DNA from: Neoroseomonas rubea | GTDB lineage: Bacteria > Pseudomonadota > Alphaproteobacteria > Acetobacterales > Acetobacteraceae | DNA: 38,847 bases | Assembly: GCF_016106015.1 (NCBI RefSeq) | Contig: NZ_JACADQ010000012.1 | Span: 1-38,847, forward strand | Direction: 5' to 3' | Shown: positions 23,331 to 32,859 of the stretch, piece by piece | Layout of the letters: the number at the start of each line of letters is the position of its first letter | How positions within the stretch are numbered: position 1 is the first letter of the stretch | Program-made: the position numbers and the translations under genes | The notes under the pieces: model-generated | The model's database searches: none | Told to the model about the DNA's origin: nothing | Seen by the model: the letters and a program-made list of their open reading frames with translations, nothing else

Positions 23331-24161
23331 ATGCTTGCGAATGACGCAGTCGCCCGCCCGGACACGAAAACCAGAGCCGCGTTCCGCGGGGTTCTGATGA
23401 CCAACGCCGGGGGGCGAAAACTCCTGACCGAGGTGAGCGCGGCGCTGGATGCGCTCGCGCGTCGACTCGCGCAGCAGCAGCAGGCCGCGGTCGCCGTATG
23501 CGGCCTTGCCGTGCGGGCGGAGGAGATCGCGGCCAGCGCGCGACGTCTGGCCTATGGTGCCGGCGGAGGGACGGCGGAAGCGGAGTTCATTGCCGAGCTG
23601 GAGGTCTTCTCGGCCGACCTGCGGCATGCCGTTGACACGGCGGCCCAGGATGCGCTGACGGGCAAAGCCGTGGCGAAGGCCCTTCTGCAACACGTCGGGA
23701 CCATCGACACTCTCGCGCGCGACGTGGACTCGCTGGATGTCGCCACCGTCCGCGCCCGGCTGCGTCCGCTGGCGGTCACGCTCGCGGAGATTCCCGCGAC
23801 CCAGCAGGCCAGCGATGCGCGCAAGGCGGAACTACTGGCGCTTGCGGAGCGGGCCGAGGACGCCTCGGCCAAGGCCGTCTCGATCGTCAAGGCGCGCCCG
23901 GGTGCGCGCCGCGACATGATGCTGGATGTTGCCCGCTCGGTTGCCACGCTGGCCGAGGATGTCGCCGTTGCCGCCGTCGCATTTGGCAGGGATGCCGACA
24001 TGGCGGCCAAGGCCGCGGAAGCCATGATGGGGCGCGCGCAGGCCGACAAGCCGGCCGGCTCTTCGAAGACGGCCGATACGATCGGCACCGTCGTCCGGGC
24101 CCTGAACGGGGAACCGGTCAGCCCCGGCGAACGCATCGACTGGGGCTTCCGCGCGCGCTGA
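23331..24161 (+). CDS. Uncharacterised Ala-rich helical protein
   Basis: 276-residue protein with no family I recognise. It is nearly all amphipathic helix, Ala/Arg/Asp-rich, with a QQQQ run near residue 46 and long heptad-like stretches between about 60 and 240. This suggests a coiled-coil or helical-bundle protein. There is no signal peptide or membrane helix. The first ATG (23331) has no ribosome site but follows a -10-like TAAGAT by only 11 bases, so the mRNA may be leaderless. An ATG at 23397 is an alternative start. It stands alone on the plus strand and converges on the deacylase gene 15 bp away. Confidence 0.65.
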   Translation: MLANDAVARPDTKTRAAFRGVLMTNAGGRKLLTEVSAALDALARRLAQQQQAAVAVCGLAVRAEEIAASARRLAYGAGGGTAEAEFIAELEVFSADLRHAVDTAAQDALTGKAVAKALLQHVGTIDTLARDVDSLDVATVRARLRPLAVTLAEIPATQQASDARKAELLALAERAEDASAKAVSIVKARPGARRDMMLDVARSVATLAEDVAVAAVAFGRDADMAAKAAEAMMGRAQADKPAGSSKTADTIGTVVRALNGEPVSPGERIDWGFRAR

Positions 24162-24176
24162 GCCAGGCGCGCGGGG

Positions 24177-25199
24177 TCAAACCGCGAGGTCGCTCGCCAG
24201 ATGGAAAAGGCAGTCGCCGCGCTTCGTGCGCGCGGGGATGCGCTTGCACATCACGATGCCCGCGGCCTTGAATGTGATCTCCACCGGGGGAAGCCAGGGC
24301 GTCTCCGGAACATGGATGCGCGCCGCCGGCGTGCCGGGCACGACCTCCTCACCGAGTTCGACGAGCGGCTCGAACACGCCATTCTCCGGTGCATAGACAT
24401 ACATCTCGGGGCCACGCACATCGAGGAACCGGGTCTCGACCGGCGGCTCCACCCAATGCTCCCCGCCGATGATGCCGAGATGGACGAGGAGGTTGCGCAG
24501 GCCCCGCTCGGCGATCGCGAGGCCGGATGTATTGACCGCCCCCGCGCCCCCGAGTTCGGTGCCGAGCGAAATCCTGCCCCGCCGGTCCGCGCCGCTGCCG
24601 AGCGTCTGGTCGCCCCCCTGCCCCTGCGCACCACCCTGGATATAGGTGTAGGGCGCGCCGAAGGCCCGCAGCGCCGCAAGTTGCTTCGCATACAGCGCCG
24701 GATCCGCGGACTGCTTCGCGAGTGCGGTCGGGATGTAGTTCAGCGAGGAACCGCCCGAATGCAGATCGATGACGAGATCGGCGCGGGTGATCAGCTCGCT
24801 GTCGATGTAGTGCGCAATCTGCCGCGTGACGGTGCCGTCTGGATCACCCGGGAAGATGCGGTTCATGTTGAGGTCGTCGATCGGCGAGACGCGGCGCCCG
24901 ATCAGGGCGGCGGGATAATTCGCCATCGGCAGCATGATGACGCGCCCCTTGATCATGCCGGGCTCAAGCCACTTGATCAGGTTGGTCAGCGCGACCTGGC
25001 CCTCGTACTCATCGCCATGGTTGCCGGAGGTAAAGAGCGCAGTCGGCCCCTCCCCGTTCCTCACCACGACGATCGGGATCGGCAGGAAGCCGTAGGCGCT
25101 GTCGTGTGTGGAGTGGAACAGGCGGATGAAGCCGGCCTGCTTGCCGTCCCGGTCGAAATCGACCTCGGGCACCAGGCGGGATTTGCGGGTTTCTGGCAT
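24177..25199 (-). CDS. Succinylglutamate desuccinylase/aspartoacylase family zinc deacylase (DoeB-like)
   Basis: 340-residue zinc-dependent amidohydrolase of the carboxypeptidase M14-like AstE/AspA family, which cleaves N-acyl groups from amino acids. Zinc ligands: H61 and E64 in NHGDEYEGQ, and H147 in DLHSGG. The likely catalytic Glu is E215 in TELGGAG. The overall pattern resembles DoeB, the N-acetyl-diaminobutyrate deacetylase of ectoine breakdown, but no doeA (ectoine hydrolase) or other ectoine gene is nearby. It is the last gene of the peptide-ABC operon, 8 bp after the ATPase gene, so its substrate probably enters by that importer. Confidence 0.85.
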   Translation of the reverse strand: MPETRKSRLVPEVDFDRDGKQAGFIRLFHSTHDSAYGFLPIPIVVVRNGEGPTALFTSGNHGDEYEGQVALTNLIKWLEPGMIKGRVIMLPMANYPAALIGRRVSPIDDLNMNRIFPGDPDGTVTRQIAHYIDSELITRADLVIDLHSGGSSLNYIPTALAKQSADPALYAKQLAALRAFGAPYTYIQGGAQGQGGDQTLGSGADRRGRISLGTELGGAGAVNTSGLAIAERGLRNLLVHLGIIGGEHWVEPPVETRFLDVRGPEMYVYAPENGVFEPLVELGEEVVPGTPAARIHVPETPWLPPVEITFKAAGIVMCKRIPARTKRGDCLFHLASDLAV

Positions 25200-25207
25200 G
25201 ACGGTCC

Positions 25208-26200
25208 TCAGGCTTGCGGCGCCTCGATCAAGTGGCAGGCCACCTGGTGGCCGGGCGCGGGTTCGGTCAGGACGGGGGCGCGCTCGCGGCAGACCGCCAT
25301 GACGTGCGGGCAGCGCGTGTGGAAGCGGCAGCCCGAAGGCGGGTTGAGCGCGGAGGGGATGTCTCCGGCGATGCGTTCACGCCGGCCGCGCGAACGTTGT
25401 GCCGGGTGCTGCGCCGGAACCGCGGCGATCAGCGCGCGCGTGTAGGGATGCAACGGCGCGCTGTAGATGGTACGCTTGTCCGCGATCTCCACCACCTTGC
25501 CCAGGTACATCACTGCGACGCGGTCGGAGATGTGGCGCACCACGGACAGGTCGTGCGCGATGAACAGGTAGGTCAGCCCCATCTCCCGCTGCAGGTCCTG
25601 CAGCAGGTTCACGATCTGCGCCTGGACCGAGACATCGAGCGCCGACACGGCCTCATCGCAGACGATCAGGCGCGGATGGAGCACGAGCGCGCGGGCTATG
25701 CCGATGCGCTGGCGTTGCCCGCCCGAGAATTCGTGTGGGAAGCGGTCGAGCGCACGCGCCGGCAGCCCCACCTTGCCCAGCATCTCCGTCACCTTGCGGC
25801 GCGTCTCCGCGCCGGGCTTTGCGCCATGGATGAGAAGAGGCTCGGCGATGATATCCTCGACCGACATGCGCGGGTTCAGCGCGCCATAGGGGTCCTGGAA
25901 GACGATCTGCATGGACCGCCGGACGGCACGCATCGCCGACCGCCCAAGCCCCGTGATGTCGCTGCCGTCGAAGGCGATGCGGCCCGCCGTCGGCTCGATG
26001 AGCCGCAGCAGCAGGCGGCCGAGGGTGGATTTCCCGCAGCCGGACTCACCCACCAGGCCGAGCGTCTCCCCCGCATTGATCGTCAGCGAAACCTCATCGA
26101 CCGCGCGCAGCGAGGCCGGCTTGCGCAGGCCGAACAAGCCGCTGCTGCCGACCTCGAAGACTTTCGTCAGGCCCGTCGCGCTGACCAGCGGCGTCGTCAT
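25208..26200 (-). CDS. Oligopeptide/dipeptide ABC transporter ATP-binding protein, OppF/DppF type
   Basis: 330-residue ATPase energising a peptide or amide importer. Walker [10 protein letters not shown] (51-59), signature FSGGQ (158-162), Walker B with D182-E183, and the C-terminal oligopeptide domain with [13 protein letters not shown] and a Cys-rich end (CRFHTRCP). The ATG at 26198-26200 overlaps the upstream ATPase stop (ATGA). The longer frame runs back into the OppD gene and is ignored. It forms a heterodimer with the next ATPase. Confidence 0.92.
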   Translation of the reverse strand: MTTPLVSATGLTKVFEVGSSGLFGLRKPASLRAVDEVSLTINAGETLGLVGESGCGKSTLGRLLLRLIEPTAGRIAFDGSDITGLGRSAMRAVRRSMQIVFQDPYGALNPRMSVEDIIAEPLLIHGAKPGAETRRKVTEMLGKVGLPARALDRFPHEFSGGQRQRIGIARALVLHPRLIVCDEAVSALDVSVQAQIVNLLQDLQREMGLTYLFIAHDLSVVRHISDRVAVMYLGKVVEIADKRTIYSAPLHPYTRALIAAVPAQHPAQRSRGRRERIAGDIPSALNPPSGCRFHTRCPHVMAVCRERAPVLTEPAPGHQVACHLIEAPQA

Positions 26201-27174
26201 GGCGAGGCAAGCTCCCGCGCACGGAAGCAGGCGGCGCTGTGGGCGGGTTCGAGCGTCTCGAGCAGCGGTATCGCCGTGCCGCAGGCTGGTTCGGCATGCA
26301 GGCAGCGGGGCGCGAAGCGGCAGCCGGGCGGGCGCCGCGCCGGCTCGGGCAGCGTGCCGGGGATGGCGACGAGACGCGCCCTGTCCTCGGTGAGCGAGGG
26401 CACGCATTCCAGCAGCCCGCGCGTATAGGGATGCAGCGGCCGGTCGAAGATGGTCGCGACCGGCGCTTCCTCGATCACCCGGCCGGCATACATCACCATG
26501 ACCCGGTCCGCCGTCTCGGCGATCACGCCCATGTTGTGCGTGATGATGACGATGCCCATGCCGAACTCGTCGCGCAGGTCCATCAGCAGGTCGAGGATCT
26601 GCGCCTGGATCGTCACATCCAGTGCCGTCGTTGGTTCGTCCGCGATCAGCAGCTTCGGATTGCAGGCGAGCGCCATGGCGATCATCACCCGCTGGCGCTG
26701 CCCGCCGGACATCTGGTGGGGATAGTCGTCCAGACGCCGCGCGGCGGAGGGGATGCCGACCTTGTCGAGCATGGCGATCGCGCGGCGGCGAAGTTCCGCC
26801 TGCGGCAGGCGTTCATGCGCCGCGATCGTCTCCATGATCTGGTCGCCGATGGAGAAGACCGGGTTCAGGGAGGTCATCGGCTCCTGGAAGATCATCGAGA
26901 TCCCCGGGCCTCGGACGGCCTGCATTTCGCGTTCCGACAGCTTCGTCAGGTCGCGTCCGCCGAACAGCACCTGGCCGGCCGCGATACGCGCCGGAGGCCG
27001 GGGGAGCAGGCCCATCACGGTCAGCGCGGTCACGGATTTGCCGGAGCCGGACTCGCCCACGATGCCGAGGATCTGGCCTTCCTCGAGCGAGAACGATACC
27101 TCCTCGATCGCGTTCACCTCGCCCCGCCCGGTCATGAAGGCGGTGGTCAGGTCGCGGACCTCCAGCAGCTTCAC
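26197..27174 (-). CDS. Oligopeptide/dipeptide ABC transporter ATP-binding protein, OppD/DppD type
   Basis: 325-residue ATPase. Walker A GESGSGKS (40-47), MSGGQ (155-159), Walker B with D179-E180 in ADEPTTALD, and the C-terminal peptide-transporter domain ([16 protein letters not shown]). It starts at GTG (complement of 27172-27174), which overlaps the permease stop as GTGA. The gene order permease-permease-D-F is standard. Substrate specificity lies in the binding protein. Confidence 0.92.
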   Translation of the reverse strand: MKLLEVRDLTTAFMTGRGEVNAIEEVSFSLEEGQILGIVGESGSGKSVTALTVMGLLPRPPARIAAGQVLFGGRDLTKLSEREMQAVRGPGISMIFQEPMTSLNPVFSIGDQIMETIAAHERLPQAELRRRAIAMLDKVGIPSAARRLDDYPHQMSGGQRQRVMIAMALACNPKLLIADEPTTALDVTIQAQILDLLMDLRDEFGMGIVIITHNMGVIAETADRVMVMYAGRVIEEAPVATIFDRPLHPYTRGLLECVPSLTEDRARLVAIPGTLPEPARRPPGCRFAPRCLHAEPACGTAIPLLETLEPAHSAACFRARELASP

Positions 27175-28055
27175 TGCTGGATCCTGAGCCGCGGGTCGAG
27201 CACGTCGCGCAGTCCGTCACCAAGCAGGTTCAGGCCCATCACGGTGATCATCAGTGCAACGCCGGGGATGGTGATGATCCAGGGTGCCTCCCGCATGAAG
27301 TCGCGGCCCTCGGCCATGATGTTGCCCCAGGTGGGGGTGGGCGGCACCGCGCCGACGCCGAGGAACGAGAGCGTCGCCTCGCTCAGCACCGCATAGGCGA
27401 ACAGGAAGGATAGCTGCACGATCATGGGTGCCATGGCGTTGGGCAGGATGTGGTGGCGCAGAATGCGCCAATGCCCCGCGCCGGCGGCGACGGCGGCCTG
27501 CACATACTCCATCTCCCGCAGCACGATGACGGATGACCGCACGATGCGCGCTGTGCGCGGGATGTAGACGATCGACAGCGCAAGGATGACGTTGAGCGTG
27601 GACGGCCCGAGCACGGAGGTCACGGCGATGGCGAGCAGGATCGCCGGGAAGGCCATCAGCGCGTCGTTCACCCGCATCAGCGCATTGTCGAGCTTTCGGA
27701 AATAGCCCGCCGCCGCGCCGATCAGCGTCCCGAAGACCGCGTTCAGAGCGACAACCGAGGCGCCGATGATCATCGAAAGCTGCGCCCCCCAGACAACGCG
27801 TGCCCAGAGCGAACGTCCGAAGTTATCGGTGCCGAAGACCCAAGCTTCCCCAGGCGGGAGGAACTTGTTGCGCATGGACAAACGCTGCGGATCGACGGTC
27901 GTGATCCAGGGGGCCGCGATGCCGATGCCCGCGACGATGGCGAACAGGAACAGCCCGGTCACGAACAGCCGGTGGCGGAATAGCCGGCGCAGGGTGGCGC
28001 GCGCGGGATGTTCGCGCTTGAGCGCGATGCCTTCGGCGTCGGCGACATCACTCAT
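27171..28055 (-). CDS. Oligopeptide/dipeptide ABC transporter permease, DppC/OppC type
   Basis: 294-residue inner-membrane permease. An N-terminal cytoplasmic helix with a LRRLFRHRLFVTGLF entry is followed by about six membrane segments. The coupling (EAA) loop is AAVAAGAGHWRILRHHILPN. The ATG at 28053-28055 overlaps the DppB stop by 8 bp (ATGAGTGA). An upstream ATG at 28091 would reach further into dppB and is less likely. It pairs with the DppB-type subunit. Confidence 0.9.
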   Translation of the reverse strand: MSDVADAEGIALKREHPARATLRRLFRHRLFVTGLFLFAIVAGIGIAAPWITTVDPQRLSMRNKFLPPGEAWVFGTDNFGRSLWARVVWGAQLSMIIGASVVALNAVFGTLIGAAAGYFRKLDNALMRVNDALMAFPAILLAIAVTSVLGPSTLNVILALSIVYIPRTARIVRSSVIVLREMEYVQAAVAAGAGHWRILRHHILPNAMAPMIVQLSFLFAYAVLSEATLSFLGVGAVPPTPTWGNIMAEGRDFMREAPWIITIPGVALMITVMGLNLLGDGLRDVLDPRLRIQQ

Positions 28056-28992
28056 AGCGCACCCGTGGATCGAGCACGGCGTAGAGGACATCCACCGTGA
28101 TGTTCACGAGCACAAGGAACGTCGTCACCAGCAGAAGTCCCCCCTGCACCATCGGATAGTCGCGGTTCAGCACCGCCTGGGTCAGAAGTTGGCCCATGCC
28201 GGGGATGGAGAAGAGCGCCTCCGTGACCACCGCGCCGGACAGCAGCAGCGAGACGATGATGCCGACCACGGTCACGATCGGGATCAGCGCGTTCGCGAGT
28301 GCATGCTTGAGGATGACGCGCCGCCCGGGCAGCCCCTTCGCCCGCGCTGTCCGGATGTAGTCCTGCCGAAGCACTTCCAGCATCGAGGAACGCGTGATGC
28401 GCGCGAGCAGCCCTGCCTGCAGCAGTGCGAGCGAGAAGGCCGGCATGGTCGTACTCGCCAGCCAGCCGAAGGGGTCCTCGCTGAACGGGACGTAACCACC
28501 CGAAGGCAGCCAGCCGAGATGCACGGCGAACAGGATGATCATCAGCAGGCCGAGAAAGAAGTTAGGCACACTGATGCCGATCATCGCGAACATCATCGCC
28601 GCCTGGTCGATCCAGGAGTTCTGTCGCAGCGCGGCCACGATGCCGGACGCGATGCCGATCAGCAGTGTGAAGACGAGCGCGTAGAGCGACAGTCCAATCG
28701 TGACCGGCAGCCGCTCCATCGTCGCGGCAAAAACACCCTTGCCGAGGAGCAGTGAGCGCCCGAGGTCACCCCGCAGCAGCCCTTCGTAGTAATGCAGCAA
28801 CTGCATCCAGACCGGCTGATCCAGACCGAGGTCGCGGCGCAGTTGCTCGATCTGCGCCGGGGTCGCTGCGATGCCGGCGATGGCGGCGGCCGGGTCGCCC
28901 GGGATCAGCCGCATCAGCCCGAAGGAGATCAGGCTGACGATCAGGAGGACCGGGATCGCGCTGAGCAGGCGGCGGAACGCGACCCCAGCCAT
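28048..28992 (-). CDS. Oligopeptide/dipeptide ABC transporter permease, DppB/OppB type
   Basis: 314-residue permease. The first membrane helix begins RRLLSAIPVLLIVSLISFG and ends at the family RLIPGDP. The periplasmic GLDQP segment and the EAA loop (DYIRTARAKGLPGRRVILKH) are typical. The C-terminus ends in LDPRVRYE, matching the family. It begins four bases after the binding-protein stop. It is part of the seven-gene minus-strand operon. Confidence 0.92.
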   Translation of the reverse strand: MAGVAFRRLLSAIPVLLIVSLISFGLMRLIPGDPAAAIAGIAATPAQIEQLRRDLGLDQPVWMQLLHYYEGLLRGDLGRSLLLGKGVFAATMERLPVTIGLSLYALVFTLLIGIASGIVAALRQNSWIDQAAMMFAMIGISVPNFFLGLLMIILFAVHLGWLPSGGYVPFSEDPFGWLASTTMPAFSLALLQAGLLARITRSSMLEVLRQDYIRTARAKGLPGRRVILKHALANALIPIVTVVGIIVSLLLSGAVVTEALFSIPGMGQLLTQAVLNRDYPMVQGGLLLVTTFLVLVNITVDVLYAVLDPRVRYE

Positions 28993-28996
28993 GGGC

Positions 28997-30562
28997 TTAT
29001 CGCTGGACCCAGACGTTGGAAAAGCGCGGGATCCGGAAGGGCACGAAGCCGTGCACGTTGGATCGCACGGCCTGGACCTTGGTTAGCGAGCCGAACGGAT
29101 AGGCATAGGCCCTTTCCAGCACCAGGCGCTGCATGGCCGCGAAGGCGGCCTGGCGATCCTCGGGGCGGCGCTCATTGTTCATGCGGTTCCAGGCGGCCAG
29201 CACATCAGGATCGTCGCGGTCGTCGCGCGGGCGATAGGCGGCGTTCGGGCTGACCAGGAACTGCATGGTCGCCAGCGCGCCGAGCGCCGGCTGCGTACCC
29301 CAGCCTGAATGGAAGAAGTGCCATTCGTCGCTGTTCAAGCGCTGGGACATCTGCACCGAGGTCGGCCAGTCCACCACGCGCAGGTTCGCGTTGATCCCGA
29401 CGGCGCGGAGCTGCTGCTGCATGACCAGCGCCGAATTGTACATCGGCGGATAGTCGCGGTTGGTCAGGATGACGATCGGCTCGTTGCGGTAGCCGCTTTC
29501 GCGCAGCAGCGCGCGGGCGCGCGCCTGATCGTTGATGTTGTACGTCTCCTTCCCCGCATCCGTGTAGGAAGGCTGGTTGGGATACTGGAATCCGACATTC
29601 AGGCGGAAGTTGCCGTCCGTCGCCGCGTCCATGATGTCCTCCATCCCCAACGCGGCCTGCACGGCGCGCCGGAACGCAAGGTTGTTCGTGGGCGGGATGG
29701 AGGTGTTGGGCAGCGCGATCTGGATCCACCAGTTCTGCAGCGGCAGGATGGTGATCGCGCTGTTGCGCCGGAGCGTCTCGAGCGAGCGGGTCGGCACGTC
29801 CTCCACCGCCTGCAGCGCGCCGGTCTCAAGCCCGGCCACGCGCGCCGAGGCCTCCGTTACGATGCGGAAGGTGACGGTGTCGACGCAGGCGACGCGGTAG
29901 CCGCCGAAGCCCGTGCGTTGTTCGAAGGCCGTGTTCGGCTGGTAGCCGTCGAAGCGGCCGAGCCGAGCATGGCTGCCGGGGACGAATTCCAGCAGGCGGA
30001 ACGGCCCGGTGCCGACAGCGCGAAGCTGCTGCCGCTCGTCATTCTCGTGCTCGGACGGAATGACCACGATCGGCACGGAGAAGGACGAAAGTGCCTCGAT
30101 GAAGGTCGGCTGCACCTGCTTCATCCGGATGACGAAGGTGTGCGGGTCCGGCGTGTCCCAGCCCGCGACATTGTCGAGCGTGCTGCGCTGCAACCCGACG
30201 CGGTTGTAGCGGTTGAAGGAAGCGGCGACATCAGCCGAGGTCATCGGCTTGCCGTTGTGGAAGGTGATGCCGCGCCGCAGTCGGAAGGTGTAGCGCAAGC
30301 CGTCCGGGGCTTCCTCCATGCTCTCGGCGAGTTCGAGGATGGGACGGTTGTTCTCGTCCCGCGTCATCAGCGACTCATACATGTTCATCGCGATGTTGCG
30401 GGTCGAGATTGTGCTCGAGGTATGCTGGTCCAGCGAATTCACGTTCGCTTCCTGCCCGAAGACGATGTCGCCACCGCGCGAGGGGCAGGTAAAGGGCGCG
30501 GCCGCCGCCGGCAGCGCGAAGGCCGCCATGGCGAGAGTGGACGCAAGGCTTGCTCGCTTCAT
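28997..30562 (-). CDS. ABC transporter periplasmic solute-binding protein, family 5 (DppA/OppA-like)
   Basis: 521-residue SBP_bac_5 protein. The signal peptide is MKRASLASTLAMAAFALPAA with cleavage expected around AAA/APF. Mature features: SLDQHTSSTISTRNIAMNMY near residue 50 and the YTFRLRRGITFHNGKPMTS block near 105. The latter is the family hallmark. It would deliver a peptide, opine or amide-bearing compound to DppBC. I chose the ATG at 30562 for the signal peptide; the longer frame is Arg/Pro-rich noise. It is 80 bp downstream of the dimethylformamidase-like gene. Confidence 0.92.
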   Translation of the reverse strand: MKRASLASTLAMAAFALPAAAAPFTCPSRGGDIVFGQEANVNSLDQHTSSTISTRNIAMNMYESLMTRDENNRPILELAESMEEAPDGLRYTFRLRRGITFHNGKPMTSADVAASFNRYNRVGLQRSTLDNVAGWDTPDPHTFVIRMKQVQPTFIEALSSFSVPIVVIPSEHENDERQQLRAVGTGPFRLLEFVPGSHARLGRFDGYQPNTAFEQRTGFGGYRVACVDTVTFRIVTEASARVAGLETGALQAVEDVPTRSLETLRRNSAITILPLQNWWIQIALPNTSIPPTNNLAFRRAVQAALGMEDIMDAATDGNFRLNVGFQYPNQPSYTDAGKETYNINDQARARALLRESGYRNEPIVILTNRDYPPMYNSALVMQQQLRAVGINANLRVVDWPTSVQMSQRLNSDEWHFFHSGWGTQPALGALATMQFLVSPNAAYRPRDDRDDPDVLAAWNRMNNERRPEDRQAAFAAMQRLVLERAYAYPFGSLTKVQAVRSNVHGFVPFRIPRFSNVWVQR

Positions 30563-30609
30563 GGGCTCTGTCCCCCGGGGATGCGTGGCCTCAGTCTCGA
30601 TGAAACTGT

Positions 30610-30621
30610 CCGCCGCGGCGG
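30610..30621. other. GC palindrome between the amidase-like and binding-protein genes
   Basis: CCGCCGCGGCGG is a perfect 12-bp palindrome in the 80-bp gap within the operon. Such a site could influence relative mRNA levels around a binding-protein gene, but it has no loop, and GC content alone can explain it. Confidence 0.2.
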
Positions 30622-30642
30622 GCGGTCCGTCAACACTCCGCG

Positions 30643-32832
30643 TCAGGTGCCGGCGAAGCGGCGCAGCACATTCTCCATGATGCGGCTGACGGGCCCCTGG
30701 AAGGCACCGTCCTGCCAGAGGCTGCCGCACCATGTGATCGACCCGGTCGCGAAGACGGCGCCGCCGCCGGGCGTGTCAAAGTAGACAATCTCAGCGCGCT
30801 TCAGCGCATCCGCCTTCTCGCCCGTGACGGTGTTGACGTGGGAGAGCAGCTCCTCGGGCACGGTGACGAAGGAGGCCGGCGGATCTTCCGAGCGCGCGAG
30901 GATCGCCGTGTCCTCGGGCGTGCCGAGCGCGACATCGGCGCGATCGAGTTCGAAGCCCGCCGCGCCGCCGCCGGACAGCCCGTAGCCACCGAAGGTCTCG
31001 CCCTGCACCCCCTCGAAGATCCAGGCGTGCCTCGGGTCGCGGGCGGCGGGCAGGAGGCGGTAATGCGTGCCTTCGAACAGCCCCTGCCCGGAAAAGCCGA
31101 CGCCGGCCAACATCTGCGGTGGACGGCCGTTGCGTCGCCAGAGGCCGCCATAGGCGCCATCCGTCTGGTGGTAGTATTCACCCGGCTCAGCTGCCCAGGC
31201 CCGGATGCCACCCTCGGCCCGGCGCAGTTCCAGCATGCCTGGCAATGTCTGCGCCACCGCAATGCGCCAGTAGAAGCCATTGCCGCCGAGATACATCAGC
31301 CTCCCGCGCCCGCGCGTATAGGCGGCGAGCGCGTCGAGCGTCGCGAGGGTGTGGTATTCGGGATGGGAGCCGGTTAGCACCACGCGGTAGTTCGTCAGCA
31401 GGGCCTGGCCTTCCTCATGCAGGTCCTCGTCGGTGATGACGTCGAAGGGGATTCCCCGTGCTTCCAGCCACGCGAGGATGTGCGTATCGGCAGGATAATG
31501 CCGCAGTCCCGATCCCCGCTGGTCGTTGAAGGTCAGGAACCCTGGCCGCATGGTCAGGATGGGCCTGAGGCGAGAGGAAAAGGCGATGCCGCTGTTGTCC
31601 GGGTGCCGGTTGTAGGTGGACCGCCCATAGATGGGATAGTCGTCCGGGTTGTGCGGATAGGCCGCCCAGGACACGACGCGCGCCTTGTACGCCGCATCGG
31701 CATTGCCGCGCGCATGGTTCGCATAGGCTTGGTAGGTGAAGGTGGAGGCGAGGAAGGCGACAGGGGCGGTCGCCGTTCCGCGGGGCGGCAGAACATAGAA
31801 GGGCAGCCAGTCCTCACCATTCGCGCAGGTGATATGGAAGGCGTAGGCGCCGCTGCGAAGGTCCTCCGGCACCGTGAAGGAGAAGTCCGTCCCCCAGCCG
31901 CAATCGCCGAGATCGTCCGCGTTGAACTGGATGGCGCCATAGTCGCGCGGCGCGTAGCGCCAGCACATCTCGCGCCCCGACCAGCGGGCACCCACCATGG
32001 CGCGCGTCGGCACGTTGAGCAGCACGCCGTCGCAGGCGTGTGGGCCGATGTCGAGGACGCGCTGCGTCGGGATGTCGCGGGAAAAGTCCCAGCCGGCGAG
32101 CAGCCCGGGCGTGGAGGGCGAGAGCTGTGCGTCGGGCTGCGGCCATGCCTCGTGGAAGCCTGCCAGGATGGCGGGATCCTCGACCTTGCCGGTCACGTGG
32201 TCCCGCGGCGAGGCTGCGTCGCGCGCCGCGATCAACACGCGTCCGGCGCCGTCCGGCAGGCTGAGGCCCTGCACCAGCTCGGTCGCCACGGCGGCGCGGC
32301 CGCCGTCGATTGCCCTCTGGCCAAGGACGATGCGCCCCGTGGCCGGATCCGCGCTTAGCCAGACGCGCATCCAGCGGCGCAGCGGCCAGCGCGCACCGGT
32401 CGCAATGCGGTGTACCTGGTCGCCGCAGGCGATCTCGGCACTTGCGCCGTCGGCGCCGACCAAAATCGTCACGGCAAGGCCCGGCTGCTCCTCACTGACC
32501 AGCGCCCCCGGTGCGCGCGGCGCCGCGGCAAGGCGCAGCAGTGCAGTCCAGGTGCAGGCCCCCGCGCTGCGCCGCGGCGGCCGGGAGATCAACGCGTAGG
32601 ACCCGCGGCGGATCGGCTGGGAGCGGCCCGTAAAGTTATGGTCGAAGCGGTGCGACAGGTCCTCGAAGCGCAGGCCGGGACCCTGCGGGTTCGGATCGCC
32701 GGAGATCACGCGGACCAGCCGCGCACGGGCCGGGCCTGCCTCCCGCAGGCTGACCCGCGCCTCGAACATCTCGCCGGGCCGGTGGGAGAACCGGTCGAGA
32801 TAGCCGGTGATCGGCAGCACCTTGTCGCTCAT
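30643..32832 (-). CDS. N,N-dimethylformamidase large-subunit (DmfA2) homologue
   Basis: 729-residue protein of the dimethylformamidase beta-subunit family (about 760 in characterised enzymes), which hydrolyses a tertiary amide at a mononuclear iron site held by two Tyr and a Glu. Domains: N-terminal beta-sandwich/lectin-like (about 1-270), then the amidohydrolase-like core from about 345. Candidate iron/active-site residues: Y370 (TYQAYAN), Y407 or Y402 (YGRSTYN), H490 and E492 (GSHPEYH). No gene for the small alpha subunit (about 130 residues) is adjacent. It is the first gene of an operon with a full peptide-type ABC importer and a deacylase. I infer it acts on an imported amide; dimethylformamide itself is unlikely. 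Confidence 0.85.
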   Translation of the reverse strand: MSDKVLPITGYLDRFSHRPGEMFEARVSLREAGPARARLVRVISGDPNPQGPGLRFEDLSHRFDHNFTGRSQPIRRGSYALISRPPRRSAGACTWTALLRLAAAPRAPGALVSEEQPGLAVTILVGADGASAEIACGDQVHRIATGARWPLRRWMRVWLSADPATGRIVLGQRAIDGGRAAVATELVQGLSLPDGAGRVLIAARDAASPRDHVTGKVEDPAILAGFHEAWPQPDAQLSPSTPGLLAGWDFSRDIPTQRVLDIGPHACDGVLLNVPTRAMVGARWSGREMCWRYAPRDYGAIQFNADDLGDCGWGTDFSFTVPEDLRSGAYAFHITCANGEDWLPFYVLPPRGTATAPVAFLASTFTYQAYANHARGNADAAYKARVVSWAAYPHNPDDYPIYGRSTYNRHPDNSGIAFSSRLRPILTMRPGFLTFNDQRGSGLRHYPADTHILAWLEARGIPFDVITDEDLHEEGQALLTNYRVVLTGSHPEYHTLATLDALAAYTRGRGRLMYLGGNGFYWRIAVAQTLPGMLELRRAEGGIRAWAAEPGEYYHQTDGAYGGLWRRNGRPPQMLAGVGFSGQGLFEGTHYRLLPAARDPRHAWIFEGVQGETFGGYGLSGGGAAGFELDRADVALGTPEDTAILARSEDPPASFVTVPEELLSHVNTVTGEKADALKRAEIVYFDTPGGGAVFATGSITWCGSLWQDGAFQGPVSRIMENVLRRFAGT

Positions 32833-32859
32833 GGCCACAGCCCCCCCTCGCATGCGGGA

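Noticed and set aside
24177-25199. Ectoine degradation (doeB)
   Set aside because: The protein is DoeB-like, but no ectoine hydrolase, regulator or TeaABC-type transporter genes are nearby, so the specific name is not justified.
30610-30621. Intergenic GC palindrome as a transcription attenuator
   Set aside because: It has no loop or T run and can arise by chance at this GC content. It is listed only as a low-confidence site.
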